The notes under the pieces are model-generated. The model was not told where the DNA came from, did not search any database, and saw only the letters and a program-made list of their open reading frames with translations. Made by a program: the position numbers and the translations under genes. Shown here in pieces: positions 27,684 to 36,478 of a stretch of DNA of 64,000 nt (position 1 is its first letter; the number at the start of each line of letters is the position of its first letter). Source of the stretch: a bacterium (lineage in GTDB: Bacteria > Actinomycetota > Acidimicrobiia > Spongiisociales > Spongiisociaceae); assembly GCA_028820935.1 (NCBI GenBank), contig JAPPHZ010000032.1, positions 24,405 through 88,404 of the forward strand, in the 5' to 3' direction.

Positions 27684-28778
27684 TCAACCCGCCTCGGACA
27701 GGGTTTGGAGGGTCTGTCCGATGAGCCTGACGAACTCGATCAACCTCGGTCCCCAACGGCTGGAGATGTCGTCGTCGACCTCGAACAGGTACCCGTTGCG
27801 GACTGCCTGCAGCTCGTCCCAGCCGGGCCGTTCGGAGATGGAGTCGGCGCTGGTCCCGCACCAGATCGCGCAGCCGTAGAAGATGATGTCGGGATCCGCC
27901 TCGAGGATGTACTCGGCGGACAGCTGCGGGTAGCCGTACCCGTCGGGATCGGCCGCATCCGCGATGTTCTCCAGCCCGAACAGGCCGTAGACGGTGCCGA
28001 TGAAGGTACTGGAGGTGGCGGAGAAGAAGGTGTCCGAGATCTCGTGGTAGAAGGTGAGGCCGAGGCCGGGGTCGGCGTACCGGTCGACGAGACCGGCGAT
28101 CTCGTCCTGTATGGAGGCCACGAGTTGCTCGGCCGCGCCGGAGTGTCCCGTGGCCGCCCCCGTCTGGCGCATCTGGCGGTAGGCGTCGTCCAGGCTTAGC
28201 GCAGCTTCGTGGATGAGTACCGGGATGCCCAGCGCCTCGAGGCCGGACGCTATCTCCTCGGGGTTCCCGGACATCACCACCAGGTCCGGTCCGTAGGCGG
28301 CGATCGCTTCGAGGTTGGGACGGAAACCGCTGAGTTCGGTGACCGGCGCCTCGGGCGGGTAGTTCGAGAACTCGTCCACCGCGATCACCTGGTCTCCGGC
28401 CCCGACCGCGAACAGCATCTCGGTCGCCGTGGGCGACAGCGAGACGATGGCTGCCGGCCGCTCCGGAATGACAACTCCTGCGACGGTGACCGGGAAGGCG
28501 GGCGCCTCGGTGGTCGATGTGGTCGGAGCCACGGTGGTCGTCGTGGTGGGTGCTTCCGTGGTGGTCGGGGCGGCTGTCGTTGTTGGTTCCGCAGCCGTCG
28601 TCGTGGGAGAAGCGGTCGTCGTTGTGGCAGCCGTGGTCGTCGTTGCCTGGGTCGTCGGACTCGTAGGAGCCGCCGTCGTCTCAGGCTGGGTGGTGGTGTC
28701 CTGGGTCTCACCGCCGCATGCGCCTGCGACCAGGAGCAGAGCGGCAAGGAGCAGTTGAAGTAGGTGTTTTCCTCGCAA
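27684..28778 (-). CDS. btuF: Corrinoid-binding lipoprotein (BtuF-like) with Thr-rich linker
   Basis: 364 aa. The lipobox LVAGAC puts the lipid anchor near residue 20. Residues about 24-92 are a low-complexity Thr/Ala/Pro linker (TTTTAATTTTASPTTTAAE) that acts as a tether through the envelope. The periplasmic-binding domain then begins: RPAAIVSLSPTATEMLFAVG, FRPNLEAIAAYGPDLVV and GWDELQAVRNGYLFEV are classic BtuF features. It starts at TTG 28776-28778, seven bases after AAGGAGGA, which is held in a hairpin under riboswitch control. Confidence 0.9.
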   Translation of the reverse strand: MRGKHLLQLLLAALLLVAGACGGETQDTTTQPETTAAPTSPTTQATTTTAATTTTASPTTTAAEPTTTAAPTTTEAPTTTTTVAPTTSTTEAPAFPVTVAGVVIPERPAAIVSLSPTATEMLFAVGAGDQVIAVDEFSNYPPEAPVTELSGFRPNLEAIAAYGPDLVVMSGNPEEIASGLEALGIPVLIHEAALSLDDAYRQMRQTGAATGHSGAAEQLVASIQDEIAGLVDRYADPGLGLTFYHEISDTFFSATSSTFIGTVYGLFGLENIADAADPDGYGYPQLSAEYILEADPDIIFYGCAIWCGTSADSISERPGWDELQAVRNGYLFEVDDDISSRWGPRLIEFVRLIGQTLQTLSEAG

Positions 28779-28783
28779 AAAAA

Positions 28784-28808
28784 CATCCTCCTTGAATCAG
28801 GGAGGATG
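28784..28808 (-). promoter_or_regulatory. RBS-sequestering hairpin of the btuF leader
   Basis: CATCCTCC (minus-strand 5' side, 28808-28801) pairs perfectly with GGAGGATG (28791-28784) around a 9-base loop. The 3' arm contains the btuF Shine-Dalgarno AAGGAGGA, so folding hides the ribosome site. It lies between the riboswitch aptamer and the TTG start and is the likely expression platform. Confidence 0.75.
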
Positions 28809-28882
28809 AAGAGAGATCGTCGGGTTCCTGGGCGGGAACCTGCACGACCAACCCTTCCTCCGAGAGCTGATACGCGACCATG

Positions 28883-29004
28883 GGTCAGGCGTCCTGGCTC
28901 GTCCTCACCCGGAGGGGGAGGCTTGACAGTTGCGGGACAGCGCCGGACTCACACCGGACTTCGCTGGTCCCCATGGCACCCGGTTGTCTCTCCGGGCCGA
29001 GACG
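28883..29004 (-). ncRNA. Cobalamin riboswitch upstream of btuFCD-cobO
   Basis: Read on the minus strand, the leader contains the B12-box hallmarks in order: AGTCCGGTGTGAGTCCGG, then CGCTGTCCCGCAACTGT, and near the 3' end GAGCCAGGACGCCTGACC, the conserved GCCAG/CCTGCC element. Adenosylcobalamin-class aptamers turn genes off when ligand is abundant, so the import/adenosylation operon should be expressed under B12 shortage. Edges are approximate. Confidence 0.9.
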
Positions 29005-29013
29005 TACTATAGC
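28984..29013 (+). promoter_or_regulatory. Possible cobT promoter overlapping the riboswitch start
   Basis: TTGTCT (28984-28989) and TATAGC (29008-29013) with an 18-base spacer face cobT. On the other strand the same A/T patch reads TATAGT (29011-29006) and could be the -10 of the btuF leader. The two promoters would overlap. Weak matches. Confidence 0.3.
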
Positions 29014-29053
29014 GGTCGGCGGTCCGAGGTGATTCCCTGAAGAGGTTGTGCCC

Positions 29054-30154
29054 ATGAACGACGCTATAGCCCTATCGGAGATCCTCGAGCGGATCGGCCC
29101 TGCCGATGCCAAGGCGATGCGAAGCGCCGAGGCGAGGCAGATGAACCTGACCAAGCCCCCCGGCAGCCTCGGCCGGCTGGAGCACGTCTCGGTACAGCTG
29201 GCCGGGATCTTCGCCGCGGAACGGCCGGCGATCCGGGGCAAGGCGGTGATAGTTGCGGCCGGCGACCACGGCGTGGTCGCCCAAGGAGTCACGGGTTACC
29301 CGCAGGCGGTGACCGTCCAGATGGTTCGGAACTTCCTGGCGGGCGGTGCGGCAATCAGCGTCATGGCGCGCTTGGGGGGCGTGCGCCAGGTAGTCGTGGA
29401 TGCGGGGATCGCGGCGGCCCGGCTCCCCGACCAGCCCGGACTCCGGAACCTGCGGATCGGGCGTGGAACGGCCGACATGAGCCGGGGGCCGGCCATGTCC
29501 AGAGAGCAAGCGGTCCGCTGCCTCGAGGCCGGCGCGGCCCTGGCCAGGGAGGTTGCGGTGTCGGGCGCGGACCTGATAGCGGCCGGGGACATGGGCATCG
29601 GCAATACCACCGCTTCCAGCGCCATCACTGCCGCATTGACCGGTAGGCCCGCCTCCGAGACAACGGGGGTAGGCACCGGTCGCAGCCCCGAGGAGCTACG
29701 CCATAAGGCGTCCGTGGTCGCGCGGGCGTTGGAGGTCAACGCCCCGGACCCGGGCGACCCGGTCGGCGTGCTTGCCAAGGTGGGCGGGTTCGAGATCGGC
29801 GTGCTCGCCGGAGTGGTGCTGGGGGCGGCCTCCGAGCGGCGGGCGGTCGTGCTCGACGGGTTCATCTCGGGAGCGGCCGCTCTCATCGCCTACGGCCTGA
29901 GCCCGGCGGTCCGTGACTACCTGATCGCCTCCCACCGCTCCGCCGAGAAGGGCCACGGCGCCGTGCTGGCCCACATGCGACTCGATCCCCTCCTGGACCT
30001 GGGGATGCGACTTGGGGAGGGAACCGGCGCGGTCCTGGCCATGGGCATCATCGAAGCCGCCGCGGCCTGCCTAGGCGGGATGGCCACCTTCGGGGAGGCG
30101 GGCGTCTCGGACCGCACCGCCGATAATCCGGTGTTGGAAGAGGCAGGGGGATGA
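29054..30154 (+). CDS. cobT: Nicotinate-nucleotide--dimethylbenzimidazole phosphoribosyltransferase
   Basis: Makes alpha-ribazole 5'-phosphate, activating the lower ligand of cobalamin. 366 aa. Landmarks: LTKPPGSLGRLE, AAGDHGVVAQGVTGYPQAV, GDMGIGNTTASSAI, LDGFISGAAAL, SHRSAEKGH, and LDLGMRLGEGTGA containing the catalytic glutamate. I prefer ATG 29054 (AGAGG eight bases upstream) to a GTG six bases earlier, which is too close to the binding site. First gene of the rightward cob operon, overlapping cobS by four bases. Confidence 0.95.
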   Translation: MNDAIALSEILERIGPADAKAMRSAEARQMNLTKPPGSLGRLEHVSVQLAGIFAAERPAIRGKAVIVAAGDHGVVAQGVTGYPQAVTVQMVRNFLAGGAAISVMARLGGVRQVVVDAGIAAARLPDQPGLRNLRIGRGTADMSRGPAMSREQAVRCLEAGAALAREVAVSGADLIAAGDMGIGNTTASSAITAALTGRPASETTGVGTGRSPEELRHKASVVARALEVNAPDPGDPVGVLAKVGGFEIGVLAGVVLGAASERRAVVLDGFISGAAALIAYGLSPAVRDYLIASHRSAEKGHGAVLAHMRLDPLLDLGMRLGEGTGAVLAMGIIEAAAACLGGMATFGEAGVSDRTADNPVLEEAGG

Positions 30155-31074
30155 AGGGACTACGTGCCGCCATCGGCTTCCTGACCATCCTCCCCGCCGG
30201 GGCGCGGACTTCCACGGCCGGGCTGTCGAAGGCGCCGGCCTGGTTCCCGGTCGTGGGCCTCCTGCTGGGGGTGTCCGTCGCGGTGGTGGACGTGTTGTTC
30301 CGCCTGGCATATGTGATCCCCTGGTCCCCGACGGGTGTCCCCGAACTCGAGTCCATCCTGACCGGGCTCCGGGGTGCCCCGTTTTTCCTGGAGTTCGAGG
30401 CGGGCGGAGCGACGCCGGGTGTCCACGGGCTGGTGGGGTTCCAGGAGATTCCGGTCCTACTGGAGGGGGTGGTGCTCGTAGCCGTCCTGGCGCTACTGAC
30501 GCGCTGTCTCCACCTGGACGGCTTGATGGACACCTGCGATGCCCTGGCGGGTGGGCACGACCGGGAGCGGCGGCTGGAGATTCTGAGGGATCCCCACGTT
30601 GGCGCCTTCGGGGTCGTCGCTGTCGTCCTCCTCCTGTTCGCCAAAGTCTCCGCGCTGGCCGCGCTACCCGGCGAGAGCCGGCTCTGGACGATCGTGCTGG
30701 TTCCCTGCCTGTCCCGTTGGGCCATCCTGGTCGTGATGGACCGGTTCCCCTACGTGCGGCAAGAGGGCCTCGGTGCGCCGTTCCTCCGCGGCGGCAGCCG
30801 GCGGAGCCTGGTGGTCGGTTCGGCCGTAGCCCTGTTGGCAACCGTGATCCTGACGGGTCCGGTTGGTTTACTGCTGGGGCTGGCGGCGGGCCTCGTCGCC
30901 TGGGCGGTCGGAGCGTGGGCGAAGCGACGCATCGGCGGCGTCACGGGTGACATCTACGGCGCAGCATGCGAAACGAGCGAAGCCGTGGTGCTCGCGCTGG
31001 CGGTGGTTCTCACCCAGCGAGATTCGGGGGCGCTCGTTTCACCGTTTCTCGCTCTCCTTGGCATGACTGTCTGA
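30151..31074 (+). CDS. cobS: Adenosylcobinamide-GDP ribazoletransferase (cobalamin synthase)
   Basis: Membrane enzyme that joins adenosylcobinamide-GDP and alpha-ribazole(-phosphate), the last step of assembly. 307 aa, longer than the usual ~250. It opens LRAAIGFLTILPAG, has the metal-binding CLHLDGLMDTCDALAGG and RRLEILRDPHVGAFGV, and ends with the conserved GGVTGDIYGAACETSEA. The extra length is mainly a segment of roughly 45 residues after the first membrane helices (about residues 52-95, PWSPTGVPELESILTG and on), of unknown role. Coupled to cobT. Confidence 0.94.
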   Translation: MKGLRAAIGFLTILPAGARTSTAGLSKAPAWFPVVGLLLGVSVAVVDVLFRLAYVIPWSPTGVPELESILTGLRGAPFFLEFEAGGATPGVHGLVGFQEIPVLLEGVVLVAVLALLTRCLHLDGLMDTCDALAGGHDRERRLEILRDPHVGAFGVVAVVLLLFAKVSALAALPGESRLWTIVLVPCLSRWAILVVMDRFPYVRQEGLGAPFLRGGSRRSLVVGSAVALLATVILTGPVGLLLGLAAGLVAWAVGAWAKRRIGGVTGDIYGAACETSEAVVLALAVVLTQRDSGALVSPFLALLGMTV

Positions 31075-31085
31075 GGCCGGGCCGG

Positions 31086-32042
31086 ATGTGGTGGGGCGAT
31101 TGGCGTATTGAAGCGGTGACCCTGGTCGTCGCGATCCTGGTGGACCTGGTAGCCCGGGAGGCGCCGTCCGCCATCCACCCGGTGGTCTGGATGGGCAAGC
31201 TGATCGCGTGGCTCGAACGACTCTCGCCCGGTCCCGATCGCATGTGGCCCTCGCTGGTCGCCGGCGTCGGGATGGCCGTCCTCGTGCCCGCCGTTGCCGG
31301 CGGCGTTGCCTGGCTCGCCACCTCTGCCCTACGCCAGTTCGGACCGATCGCCTATGTGTTGGTGGGGTCCGTCCTGCTCAGCACCACGTTCGCGGTCAGG
31401 GAACTGGGGCGTGCGGCCAACAGGACCCGCTCGGCCATGGAGTCGGGGGATGGGGAGGGTGCCCGGCGGAGCCTGCGCAGCCTGGTCAGCCGCGATACGC
31501 GGGCGCTGGCGCCCCCTCTGGTGGCGATGGCGGCCATCGAGTCCGTGGCGGAGAACACCACGGACAGCTTCGTCGGGCCGTGGCTGGCCTTCGCCCTGTT
31601 CGGCCTTCCGGGCGCCTTCGCCTACCGGGCGATCAACACCCTGGACAGCATGATCGGCTACCGGGGCAGGTACGAGTACCTTGGCAAGGCCGCTGCCAGG
31701 CTCGACGATCTGGTCAACCTGATCCCGGCCCGGCTGAGCGCTCTGTTGATGCTGGTGGCGGGCAGATTGCTCTGCGGGCTTCCGGCCGCCCGTGGCCGGC
31801 AGGTCGCCGTCCGGGACCGTAGGTCGACGGCGAGCCCGAACGCGGGCTGGACGATCGGCGCGGCGGCCGGGCTGCTGGGGGTGGTGCTCGAGAAACCCGG
31901 TCACTACCGGATCGGGGATGGGCTGAGGGGTCCCGGTCACTCCGACATCGGCGCCGCTGTACGGCTCGGGTACGCGGTGTCGGCGGCGGCGTTGCCGGTG
32001 ATGGTTGGCGTGCTCGCCCTCCGCGGATGGGTGTGGGGATAG
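31086..32042 (+). CDS. cbiB: Adenosylcobinamide-phosphate synthase CbiB
   Basis: Attaches (R)-1-amino-2-propanol phosphate to adenosylcobyric acid (called CobD in the Pseudomonas naming). 318 aa membrane protein. Landmarks: HPVVWMGKLIAWLE, AAIESVAENTTDSFVGP, YRAINTLDSMIGYRGRYEY, DDLVNLIPARLSALLM, SPNAGWTIGAAAGLLGV and YRIGDG. The ATG at 31086 is 12 bases after the cobS stop; a longer frame would overlap cobS widely. Confidence 0.94.
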   Translation: MWWGDWRIEAVTLVVAILVDLVAREAPSAIHPVVWMGKLIAWLERLSPGPDRMWPSLVAGVGMAVLVPAVAGGVAWLATSALRQFGPIAYVLVGSVLLSTTFAVRELGRAANRTRSAMESGDGEGARRSLRSLVSRDTRALAPPLVAMAAIESVAENTTDSFVGPWLAFALFGLPGAFAYRAINTLDSMIGYRGRYEYLGKAAARLDDLVNLIPARLSALLMLVAGRLLCGLPAARGRQVAVRDRRSTASPNAGWTIGAAAGLLGVVLEKPGHYRIGDGLRGPGHSDIGAAVRLGYAVSAAALPVMVGVLALRGWVWG

Positions 32043-32045
32043 CGG

Positions 32046-33131
32046 GTGCCGGACTCCCGCCCGGTCCATGGCGGTCTGGACATCGCCGAACTGGAGGCTC
32101 TCGGTCTGCGCCCCGACGAGGTGGTGGACTTCAGCGCCAGCATCAACCCCCTTGGCATCTCCCGGCGGGTGACCGAGGCTATCCGGAGGGTCGACCTGTC
32201 CGCCTACCCGGATCCCGAGTGCACCGAACTGCGTGACGCTCTGAGCGCGCATCTCGGAGTTCCACCGGACCGCATCCTGGTGGGAAACGGATCGACGGAA
32301 CTGATCCACCTCGTCACGAGCGCCCGGCTCCGCCGGGGTGGCCCCGCCGCCGTCTTCGCCCCGACCTTCGGCGAGTACGAGGCGGCCTGCCGCCTCCACC
32401 TGGTCGAGCCCCTTCCCATCCGGGCCGCCCCCGGAAGGGAGTTCCGCTGGGACATAGCGGAAGTCACGCATCTCCTTGCTGAGCTGCAGCCCAAGCTGGT
32501 CTTCATCTGCAACCCCAACAACCCGACCGGAACGTATCTGGAACGGAACGAGGTCGAGGCCTGTGCCCGGGCGGTGGGTGACAGTGGGCTGCTGGTGCTG
32601 GACGAGGCCTACGCGTCCTTCGTGGACGAGCGCTGGGATACGGCGCCCCTGCTGGAGACCGGCAACGTGGCGTTGGTTCGCTCCATGACCAAGCAGCACG
32701 GGCTCCCCGGCCTGCGGCTGGGGTACATGGTGGCGCCGGCCCGGATGGTGCGGGAAGTGAGGCGTTTCCAGTACACGTGGAGCGTGAACGCGGTCGCCCA
32801 GGCGGCGGGCGTTGCCGCCCTGGACGACCCGGACCACGTGGAGAAGGGCCGATCGGTCGTAAGGGCCGCCCGCGAGTACCTGGTGCGAGAGGTTCGTGGC
32901 CTCGGCCTGGCGTGTACGCCCCCGAGTGCCAACTTCCTGCTGGTCGAGGTCGGAAACGCCACGGCCCTCCGCCTTGAGCTACTGAGACGCCACCGCGTCT
33001 GCGTCCGCGACTGCACGTCGTTCGGTATGCCCGGCCACATCCGGATAGGCGTGAGAGGGATACAGGACAGCCACCGCCTGATCGATGCCTTGACCGACGT
33101 CCTCGGTCGATCGTTGACCTCTGTCCACTGA
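32046..33131 (+). CDS. cobD: PLP-dependent threonine-phosphate decarboxylase-like enzyme
   Basis: 361 aa class I/II aminotransferase fold. HGGLD at the N-terminus, VDFSASINPLG, NPNNPTGTYLE, LVLDEAYASFVD and the Schiff-base lysine in SMTKQHGLPGLRLGYMV (Lys216) match the CobD/CobC branch, close to histidinol-phosphate aminotransferase. In cobalamin synthesis CobD makes the aminopropanol phosphate used by CbiB, whose gene is directly upstream (3-base gap), which is the reason for the assignment. A HisC-type role cannot be excluded from sequence alone. Start is GTG 32046. Confidence 0.82.
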   Translation: MPDSRPVHGGLDIAELEALGLRPDEVVDFSASINPLGISRRVTEAIRRVDLSAYPDPECTELRDALSAHLGVPPDRILVGNGSTELIHLVTSARLRRGGPAAVFAPTFGEYEAACRLHLVEPLPIRAAPGREFRWDIAEVTHLLAELQPKLVFICNPNNPTGTYLERNEVEACARAVGDSGLLVLDEAYASFVDERWDTAPLLETGNVALVRSMTKQHGLPGLRLGYMVAPARMVREVRRFQYTWSVNAVAQAAGVAALDDPDHVEKGRSVVRAAREYLVREVRGLGLACTPPSANFLLVEVGNATALRLELLRRHRVCVRDCTSFGMPGHIRIGVRGIQDSHRLIDALTDVLGRSLTSVH

Positions 33132-33156
33132 CCGCCGACAGATAACCTGTCCGTCC

Positions 33157-34638
33157 ATGCGCGCCATCATGATCCAGGGGACCGCCTCGAGCGCCGGCAA
33201 GTCCCTGATCGTGGCAGGGCTCTGCCGTCTTGCCGTCCGGCGGGGCATGACCGTGTCCCCCTTCAAGCCCCAGAACATGTCCAACAACGCTGCGGCGTGT
33301 CCGGGCGGTGGCGAGATCGGCCGCGCCCAGGCCCTACAGGCCCGCGCCGCGGGGGTCCCGGCGCGCCCGGATCTGAACCCGGTCCTGATCAAGCCGCAGT
33401 CCGACCGTACGGCCCAGTTGATCGTCCGCGGGGAGCCATACGGTCTCCTCGAACCGGGTGACTACATCGGTGACCGCGGCGGGTTGCTCGACGTGGTCAT
33501 CGACAGCTTCAACGGGCTGGTCGCCACCCACGACCTCGTGATCGTGGAGGGTGCAGGGAGCCCGGCCGAGACCAACCTCCGCAACCATGACATCGCCAAC
33601 ATGGGCTTCGCCCGCCGGGCCGGCGTGCCGGTCTGCATCGTCGGCGACATCGACCGGGGCGGGGTGATCGCCTCGCTCGTGGGCACCCACGCGGTGCTTG
33701 ACCCGGCCGATGCGGCGATGGTGGCCGGGTTCGTGGTCAACAAGTTCCGGGGAGCCCGTCGCATTTTCGCACCCGGCGTGGAACTGATCGAGAGGCGCAC
33801 CGGCTGGAAGTGCTTCGGCGTGGTCCCCTGGATAGCCGCGGCGGCCCGCCTGCCCTCGGAGGACGCGGTGGCCCTGCCCGAATCGGTTGCCTCGGCGACC
33901 CGGTCCTCGGGCGATCCGGACCCCCTCCGGGTGGCGGTTCCCCTGCTCGGCCGCATCGCCAACCACGACGACCTCGATCCCCTCCTCTCGGAGCCCGGCG
34001 TGGAGTGCCTGCTCATCCGGCCGGGCCGACCGATCCCGAGGGATGTCGACCTCATCCTGCTACCGGGCACCAAGTCGACGATCGGCGATCTGGACTTCTG
34101 CAGGGAGCAGGGGTGGGACCACGACATCATCGCCCATGCCCGCGGGGGCGGACGGGTATTCGGCATCTGCGGCGGGATGCAGATGCTGGGGCGGGCGGTC
34201 CACGACCCGAACGGTGTGGACGGACCCGCCCGCAGCGTGGCGGGTTTCGGACTGCTCGAAATCGAGACCACCATGGCGGACACCAAGATCGTCCGGGAGG
34301 CTGCGGGCCGGTGCGCTCTGTCCGGTGCGTCCGTCCACGGCTACGAGATCCACAACGGGCGGGTCACCGGTCCCGATCTGGACCGGCCGATGCTGCACAT
34401 TACCCACGGCCCCGACGGCGCGCAGAGCCCGAACGGACGGGTCGGAGGGGTCCATCTCCACGGGCTGTTCAACAGCGACGGATACCGGCGGGCCTGGCTG
34501 GCTCGCCTCGGCGCATCCGCCGACCCCGACCTCGAGTTTGCGACGGTGGTGGAGGAAGCCCTCGACGAGGTGGCTTCGGCCCTGGAGGACGCAATCGACG
34601 TTGACGCGCTGTTCGGCGCGTCCCTGGTCCCGCGTTAG
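33157..34638 (+). CDS. cobQ: Cobyric acid synthase
   Basis: Glutamine-dependent amidation of four carboxylates of adenosylcobyrinic acid a,c-diamide. 493 aa. The N-terminal dethiobiotin-synthetase-like ATPase domain starts MIQGTASSAGKSLIVAGLC and PFKPQNMSNNAA, with RPDLNPVLIKP; the C-terminal triad-type glutaminase domain has the nucleophile Cys338 in GICGGMQMLG and His433 in GVHLHGLF. Ends the rightward core cob operon; the next gene is on the other strand. Confidence 0.95.
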   Translation: MRAIMIQGTASSAGKSLIVAGLCRLAVRRGMTVSPFKPQNMSNNAAACPGGGEIGRAQALQARAAGVPARPDLNPVLIKPQSDRTAQLIVRGEPYGLLEPGDYIGDRGGLLDVVIDSFNGLVATHDLVIVEGAGSPAETNLRNHDIANMGFARRAGVPVCIVGDIDRGGVIASLVGTHAVLDPADAAMVAGFVVNKFRGARRIFAPGVELIERRTGWKCFGVVPWIAAAARLPSEDAVALPESVASATRSSGDPDPLRVAVPLLGRIANHDDLDPLLSEPGVECLLIRPGRPIPRDVDLILLPGTKSTIGDLDFCREQGWDHDIIAHARGGGRVFGICGGMQMLGRAVHDPNGVDGPARSVAGFGLLEIETTMADTKIVREAAGRCALSGASVHGYEIHNGRVTGPDLDRPMLHITHGPDGAQSPNGRVGGVHLHGLFNSDGYRRAWLARLGASADPDLEFATVVEEALDEVASALEDAIDVDALFGASLVPR

Positions 34639-34682
34639 GCGGCGCCGGTCATTCTGGTCGTTCTGGGGAGAGGGCCGGCGAC

Positions 34683-35741
34683 CTAGCCCGTAGAAAAGTC
34701 TGCTGTCTGGACGCGGTGTAGGAAGGTGGCCAATTGCCCGCGGGTGGTGTCGCGGCCGGGACAGAACATCCTGCCGTCGGCGTCGCATCCCTGCGTGATG
34801 CCGGACGCCGCGAGCTTGGCCACGTCAGCCGCGTACCAGGCGTCGTCCGCCACATCGGTGAAGCCGGGGGCGGGCCCGTCGGGCAGGCGGTAGGCGCGGG
34901 ACAGGAACGCTGCTGCCTGCGCCCGGGACACGGTGCGGTCCGGGCAGAACCCGCTCCCGTCGCCGCATCCGGCGGTCACGCCCAGCTCCGCCAGCCGCTC
35001 GATGAACCGAGCGTGGAAAACGGGCGGGTCCACGTCGTCGAACCGCGACTGTGTGACCGGCTCGGGATCCTCTCCGTCGAGAACGCGGACCATCCACACC
35101 GCCAAGGTCTTGCGGGCTACCGGCGCCGAGGGGCACAACCCCTCCTCGCACAGCGTGCCGCTCAGGACCGCCCCCGCGTGAAGGTTGGCGACCGGTGTCG
35201 CGTAATAGGCATCGACCGGCACGTCGCAGAACCTCGCGTCCTGCGGATCGCCCGCTCCGCCGAAACCGCCCCGCAGACACTCCTGGGGCACGGGGCGCAC
35301 CACGACCTCGCCGGCGCCACCGACAGGCCTCGATACCCGATCGGAGTCCTGGACCACCCCGCGGAGGGCATACTTTCCCGCGGTGTACGGCGCCCGCACC
35401 GTGTACCAGAAGGTGACCGACTCGGCCAGGTCGAGGTTCAGCAACAGGAACCTGATCGTTCGGTTCGCGACCGTGACCGCCGGCTCCGGCAGGTTCGAAT
35501 CCACCAGGGTCCAGCCCTCGGGCAATACCTCGCTGACCCTTCCGTAGCGCCCGAACCCCCGCACCTCGACAGTCACTACCACCTCGCCGCCGGGATCCAC
35601 CGACGCCACATCCAGGATCCGCACCGCGGTGTGTGCGTCCGCAGCCGCCGGCGCCGGTACCAGAGCCAGGGCGACGACCGCCAGGGCCAGCGCTGCCGGC
35701 CCTCTCCTAGCGATGGGCCTTCGCCATGTCCCCCCGGTCAC
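34683..35741 (-). CDS. Secreted protein with three SLH-like repeats
   Basis: 352 aa. A signal peptide (ALALAVVALALVPAPAAA) is followed by a beta-rich domain (residues about 38-150; EVVVTVEVRGFGRYG, VTFWYTVRAPYTAGKYALRG) that resembles a conserved-repeat/DUF11-like sandwich, then three S-layer-homology-like units: DVPVDAYYATPVANLHAGAV, then FDDVDPPVFHARFIERLAELG, then FTDVADDAWYAADVAKLAASG. Each ends with a CP.R..T R.Q.A.FL.R pattern. SLH repeats usually bind cell-wall polymers. GTG 35741 is the start. It interrupts the cob genes on the opposite strand, and nothing links it to cobalamin. Confidence 0.75.
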   Translation of the reverse strand: MTGGTWRRPIARRGPAALALAVVALALVPAPAAADAHTAVRILDVASVDPGGEVVVTVEVRGFGRYGRVSEVLPEGWTLVDSNLPEPAVTVANRTIRFLLLNLDLAESVTFWYTVRAPYTAGKYALRGVVQDSDRVSRPVGGAGEVVVRPVPQECLRGGFGGAGDPQDARFCDVPVDAYYATPVANLHAGAVLSGTLCEEGLCPSAPVARKTLAVWMVRVLDGEDPEPVTQSRFDDVDPPVFHARFIERLAELGVTAGCGDGSGFCPDRTVSRAQAAAFLSRAYRLPDGPAPGFTDVADDAWYAADVAKLAASGITQGCDADGRMFCPGRDTTRGQLATFLHRVQTADFSTG

Positions 35742-35791
35742 GCGACGCCCGCTGACTCCTCGCCGGCCGGGTGCTCAACCCTCACAGACCA

Positions 35792-36391
35792 TCACCCGGG
35801 GGGAGCGAGATCCGGGTTCGCCTCCCTCCAATGGGCCGGACGGCAGGCCCATTCTTGTGGCCATCCGCCCTGGGGACCCAGCGTCGGGTCGTTCAGATAA
35901 TGCGGGTTGTTTCGCCACGCCGTCTTCCCGGAGCCATCCCTGTGGCGGCCTTCATGACGGGAGACGCAATAGTCACCGCTGGGCCAGTGGTACTCATCCG
36001 TCCAGTCACGATAAGTGGGTATCTGGACCAGGGCCCACGTGTTCGTCGCTGTATCGCAGAAGTACATCAGACGCGAGAAGATCATTTCAGGCGTGAGGGG
36101 CGGCTGGCGCCTCCCACCGCACGTCTCGAGTATGCCCCTCTGGTCGTACCGGCCCGGGCGAGTGTCATCGCCAAATGGTGACGGTGGCCCACCCCTCGGC
36201 TTATCGAGTTCCTCTTCGATTCTCCTGATCAGTTCGGCCGAACTTATCCTTCTGTTGAAGTAGCCGGCTAATGCGTCGTAGACAGCTTCCTCGTCATAGG
36301 CAGGCTCCTCCCCCTGGGCATGCGCGACGGTGGCCGGGGCGAGAGGCAGGAGCAGGACGAGCACAACATGGAACCCGATAATGCGTCTCAT
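35792..36391 (-). CDS. Small secreted protein, unknown
   Basis: 199 aa with a clear signal peptide (MRRIIGFHVVLVLLLPLAP, cleavage after AHAQ). The mature part is rich in Arg, Pro, Trp and Tyr, with four cysteines (ETCGG, YFCDT, DYCVS, WACRP) that could form two disulphides. No family recognised. The ATG at 36389-36391 has an ideal Shine-Dalgarno (CAGGAGG). Lies 50 bases upstream of the SLH-protein gene on the same strand and may be co-transcribed with it. Confidence 0.65.
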   Translation of the reverse strand: MRRIIGFHVVLVLLLPLAPATVAHAQGEEPAYDEEAVYDALAGYFNRRISSAELIRRIEEELDKPRGGPPSPFGDDTRPGRYDQRGILETCGGRRQPPLTPEMIFSRLMYFCDTATNTWALVQIPTYRDWTDEYHWPSGDYCVSRHEGRHRDGSGKTAWRNNPHYLNDPTLGPQGGWPQEWACRPAHWREANPDLAPPG

Positions 36392-36460
36392 GACCAGACC
36401 TCCTGTCGCGCCGACGATGGACTGTAGCGTGAAGATCGAGTGCACATCGTGGCCCACAGG

Positions 36461-36478
36461 CTGTATTTCTCTATACAG
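36461..36478. promoter_or_regulatory. Inverted repeat in the divergent gap before the phosphatase gene
   Basis: CTGTAT-TTCTCT-ATACAG, a perfect 6-bp inverted repeat, in the 202-base gap between the divergent secreted-protein and phosphatase genes. Possible operator; no partner known. Confidence 0.3.

Noticed and set aside
25858..28778. Assignment of the ABC system to siderophore or haem uptake
   Set aside because: The family allows it, but the cobalamin riboswitch in its leader and cobO in the same operon favour corrinoid transport.
35485..35505. GGTTCGAATCC-like sequence resembling a tRNA T-loop
   Set aside because: It lies inside the SLH-protein gene, codes for SNLPEP on the minus strand, and no acceptor or anticodon stems can be drawn around it.
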